From: Verrucomicrobiota bacterium
GTDB lineage: Bacteria; Verrucomicrobiota; Verrucomicrobiia; Limisphaerales; AV2
Direction: 5' to 3'
Length of the DNA: 5,615 nt
Assembly (NCBI GenBank): GCA_003218935.1
Contig: QHPA01000300.1
Coordinates: 1-5,615, forward strand
Positions within the stretch are counted from its first letter, which is position 1. Every line of letters begins with the position of its first letter. Position numbers and translations under genes: made by a program. This document shows, piece by piece, positions 5,006 through 5,615 of the stretch. Below the pieces are notes generated by a model, which was not told where the DNA came from, made no database searches, and worked only from the letters and a program-made list of their open reading frames with translations.

Positions 5006-5615
5006 CTAGTATCGGTGCAAAGATTTCAACCAAATCACCATGCGTTTGAGCCGCCAGGCGACGAAAACGATGGCCGCGGCGACGAAGAAATCGTTCCACG
5101 GGTTTTTCAGCGTGGCCGGGAGATGATGAAACCATGGCAATTGCACGAGCGTTTGATTCAGCCAGACCGTCGCTCCGCGGTAGTTAAAAAATTGCGCAAT
5201 ATACAATTCCGCAACGAAGACGAACCAAACCAGCCCGGTAAGGAAGCCGAACGTAACGCGACCCGCGCGTGTGCCAGCCCAGGCCACGATTCGCCAAACC
5301 GGATGACGCGGTCGCGGCGCCTGGACCTGAAGCAAGTCAAGGCGTTGTAACACATGCCATTCGCTTTCCGCCAGCGCGTCCTGGGCAACGGCTCCACTCT
5401 GCACCGCCCTCAGAAGCGTTGAACCATAAATGCGGGCAGCGATGAGTCGCAGCACGACAAACGCCGGGAACGCGAACAACGCCGACCAGAAAAAATAGCG
5501 GTTCAAAACTTGAATCGTTTCCGACGGTGTCGAGTCGACCAGGCCGGGATTGAAGTTGGGCAGGAACATCACGACGGACATCAGGACCATCAGGGGGAGC
5601 GAACCAAGGGCGTAG
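5006..5615 (-). CDS. Unrecognised multi-helix membrane protein, N-terminus probably outside window
   Basis: The frame ends at TAG (5008-5006, minus strand) and is open to the right edge. An internal ATG at 5590 would give 194 residues, but the codons before it continue a hydrophobic stretch (YALGSLPL then MVLMSVVMFLPN), so this Met probably lies inside a transmembrane helix and the gene begins beyond the edge. Counting from that Met, further hydrophobic segments lie at about 33-54 (FFWSALFAFPAFVVLRLIAA), 111-135 (FGFLTGLVWFVFVAELYIAQ) and 168-185 (FFVAAAIVFVAWRL). A soluble, charged section with a PRPRHP motif lies between the second and third, and the C-terminus is basic (WRLKRMVIWLKSLHRY). 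I recognise no family and no catalytic motif. Trp and Phe are abundant. It is convergent with the permease gene and so not part of that operon. Confidence 0.7.
   Translation of the reverse strand, partial: YALGSLPLMVLMSVVMFLPNFNPGLVDSTPSETIQVLNRYFFWSALFAFPAFVVLRLIAARIYGSTLLRAVQSGAVAQDALAESEWHVLQRLDLLQVQAPRPRHPVWRIVAWAGTRAGRVTFGFLTGLVWFVFVAELYIAQFFNYRGATVWLNQTLVQLPWFHHLPATLKNPWNDFFVAAAIVFVAWRLKRMVIWLKSLHRY

Overview
The window reads as ordinary chromosomal DNA of a GC-rich Gram-negative bacterium, most likely from Verrucomicrobiota. This rests on the style of DprA (opening 'EALVALNMIEHVGP'), the DnaE-like tail, a TonB-receptor-like secreted stub, and AT-richer CCAAA/TTTGG palindromic repeats of a kind I associate with PVC-group genomes. 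No database search was possible, so the taxonomy is an inference.

Layout, left to right. (i) 2-229 (+): the 3' end of a gene that resembles the C-terminus of the DNA polymerase III alpha subunit. (ii) 230-491: an intergenic stretch rich in inverted repeats, probably an interspersed repeat copy, plus a perfect 7-bp stem just upstream of the next gene. (iii) 492-836 (+): a 114-residue secreted protein with a signal peptide, a Lys/Ala linker and only the first part of a TonB-receptor plug. (iv) 852-1958 (-): a complete dprA for DNA uptake and transformation, convergent with the previous gene and separated from it by 15 bp that contain a terminator-like hairpin. (v) 2037-2720 (+): a HAD-superfamily phosphatase, divergent from dprA. 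(vi) 2770-3708 and 3875-4996 (+): an ABC-2 type exporter made of one ATPase and one six-helix permease. (vii) 5006 to the right edge (-): an unrecognised multi-helix membrane protein, convergent with the permease, whose N-terminus probably lies outside the window.

The ATPase and permease should assemble as a homodimeric inner-membrane exporter of the YbhF/YbhR (YhhJ) kind. No membrane-fusion partner or second permease is visible. The HAD gene lies 49 bp upstream on the same strand and may be cotranscribed, but nothing ties its function to the exporter.

The most unusual structure is the 166-bp ATPase-permease junction. A heptamer-based inverted repeat sits there inside a 57-codon open frame that begins in an ATGA overlap with the ATPase stop, behind a good Shine-Dalgarno, and ends in an ATGA overlap with the permease start. 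It looks as if a mobile-type repeat entered a translationally coupled operon and left, or was selected to keep, an unbroken reading path that encodes a possible single-helix membrane peptide. The second point of interest is the orphan plug-like secreted protein. Everything else is conventional, and I see no defence island, CRISPR array, transposase gene, tRNA or rRNA.
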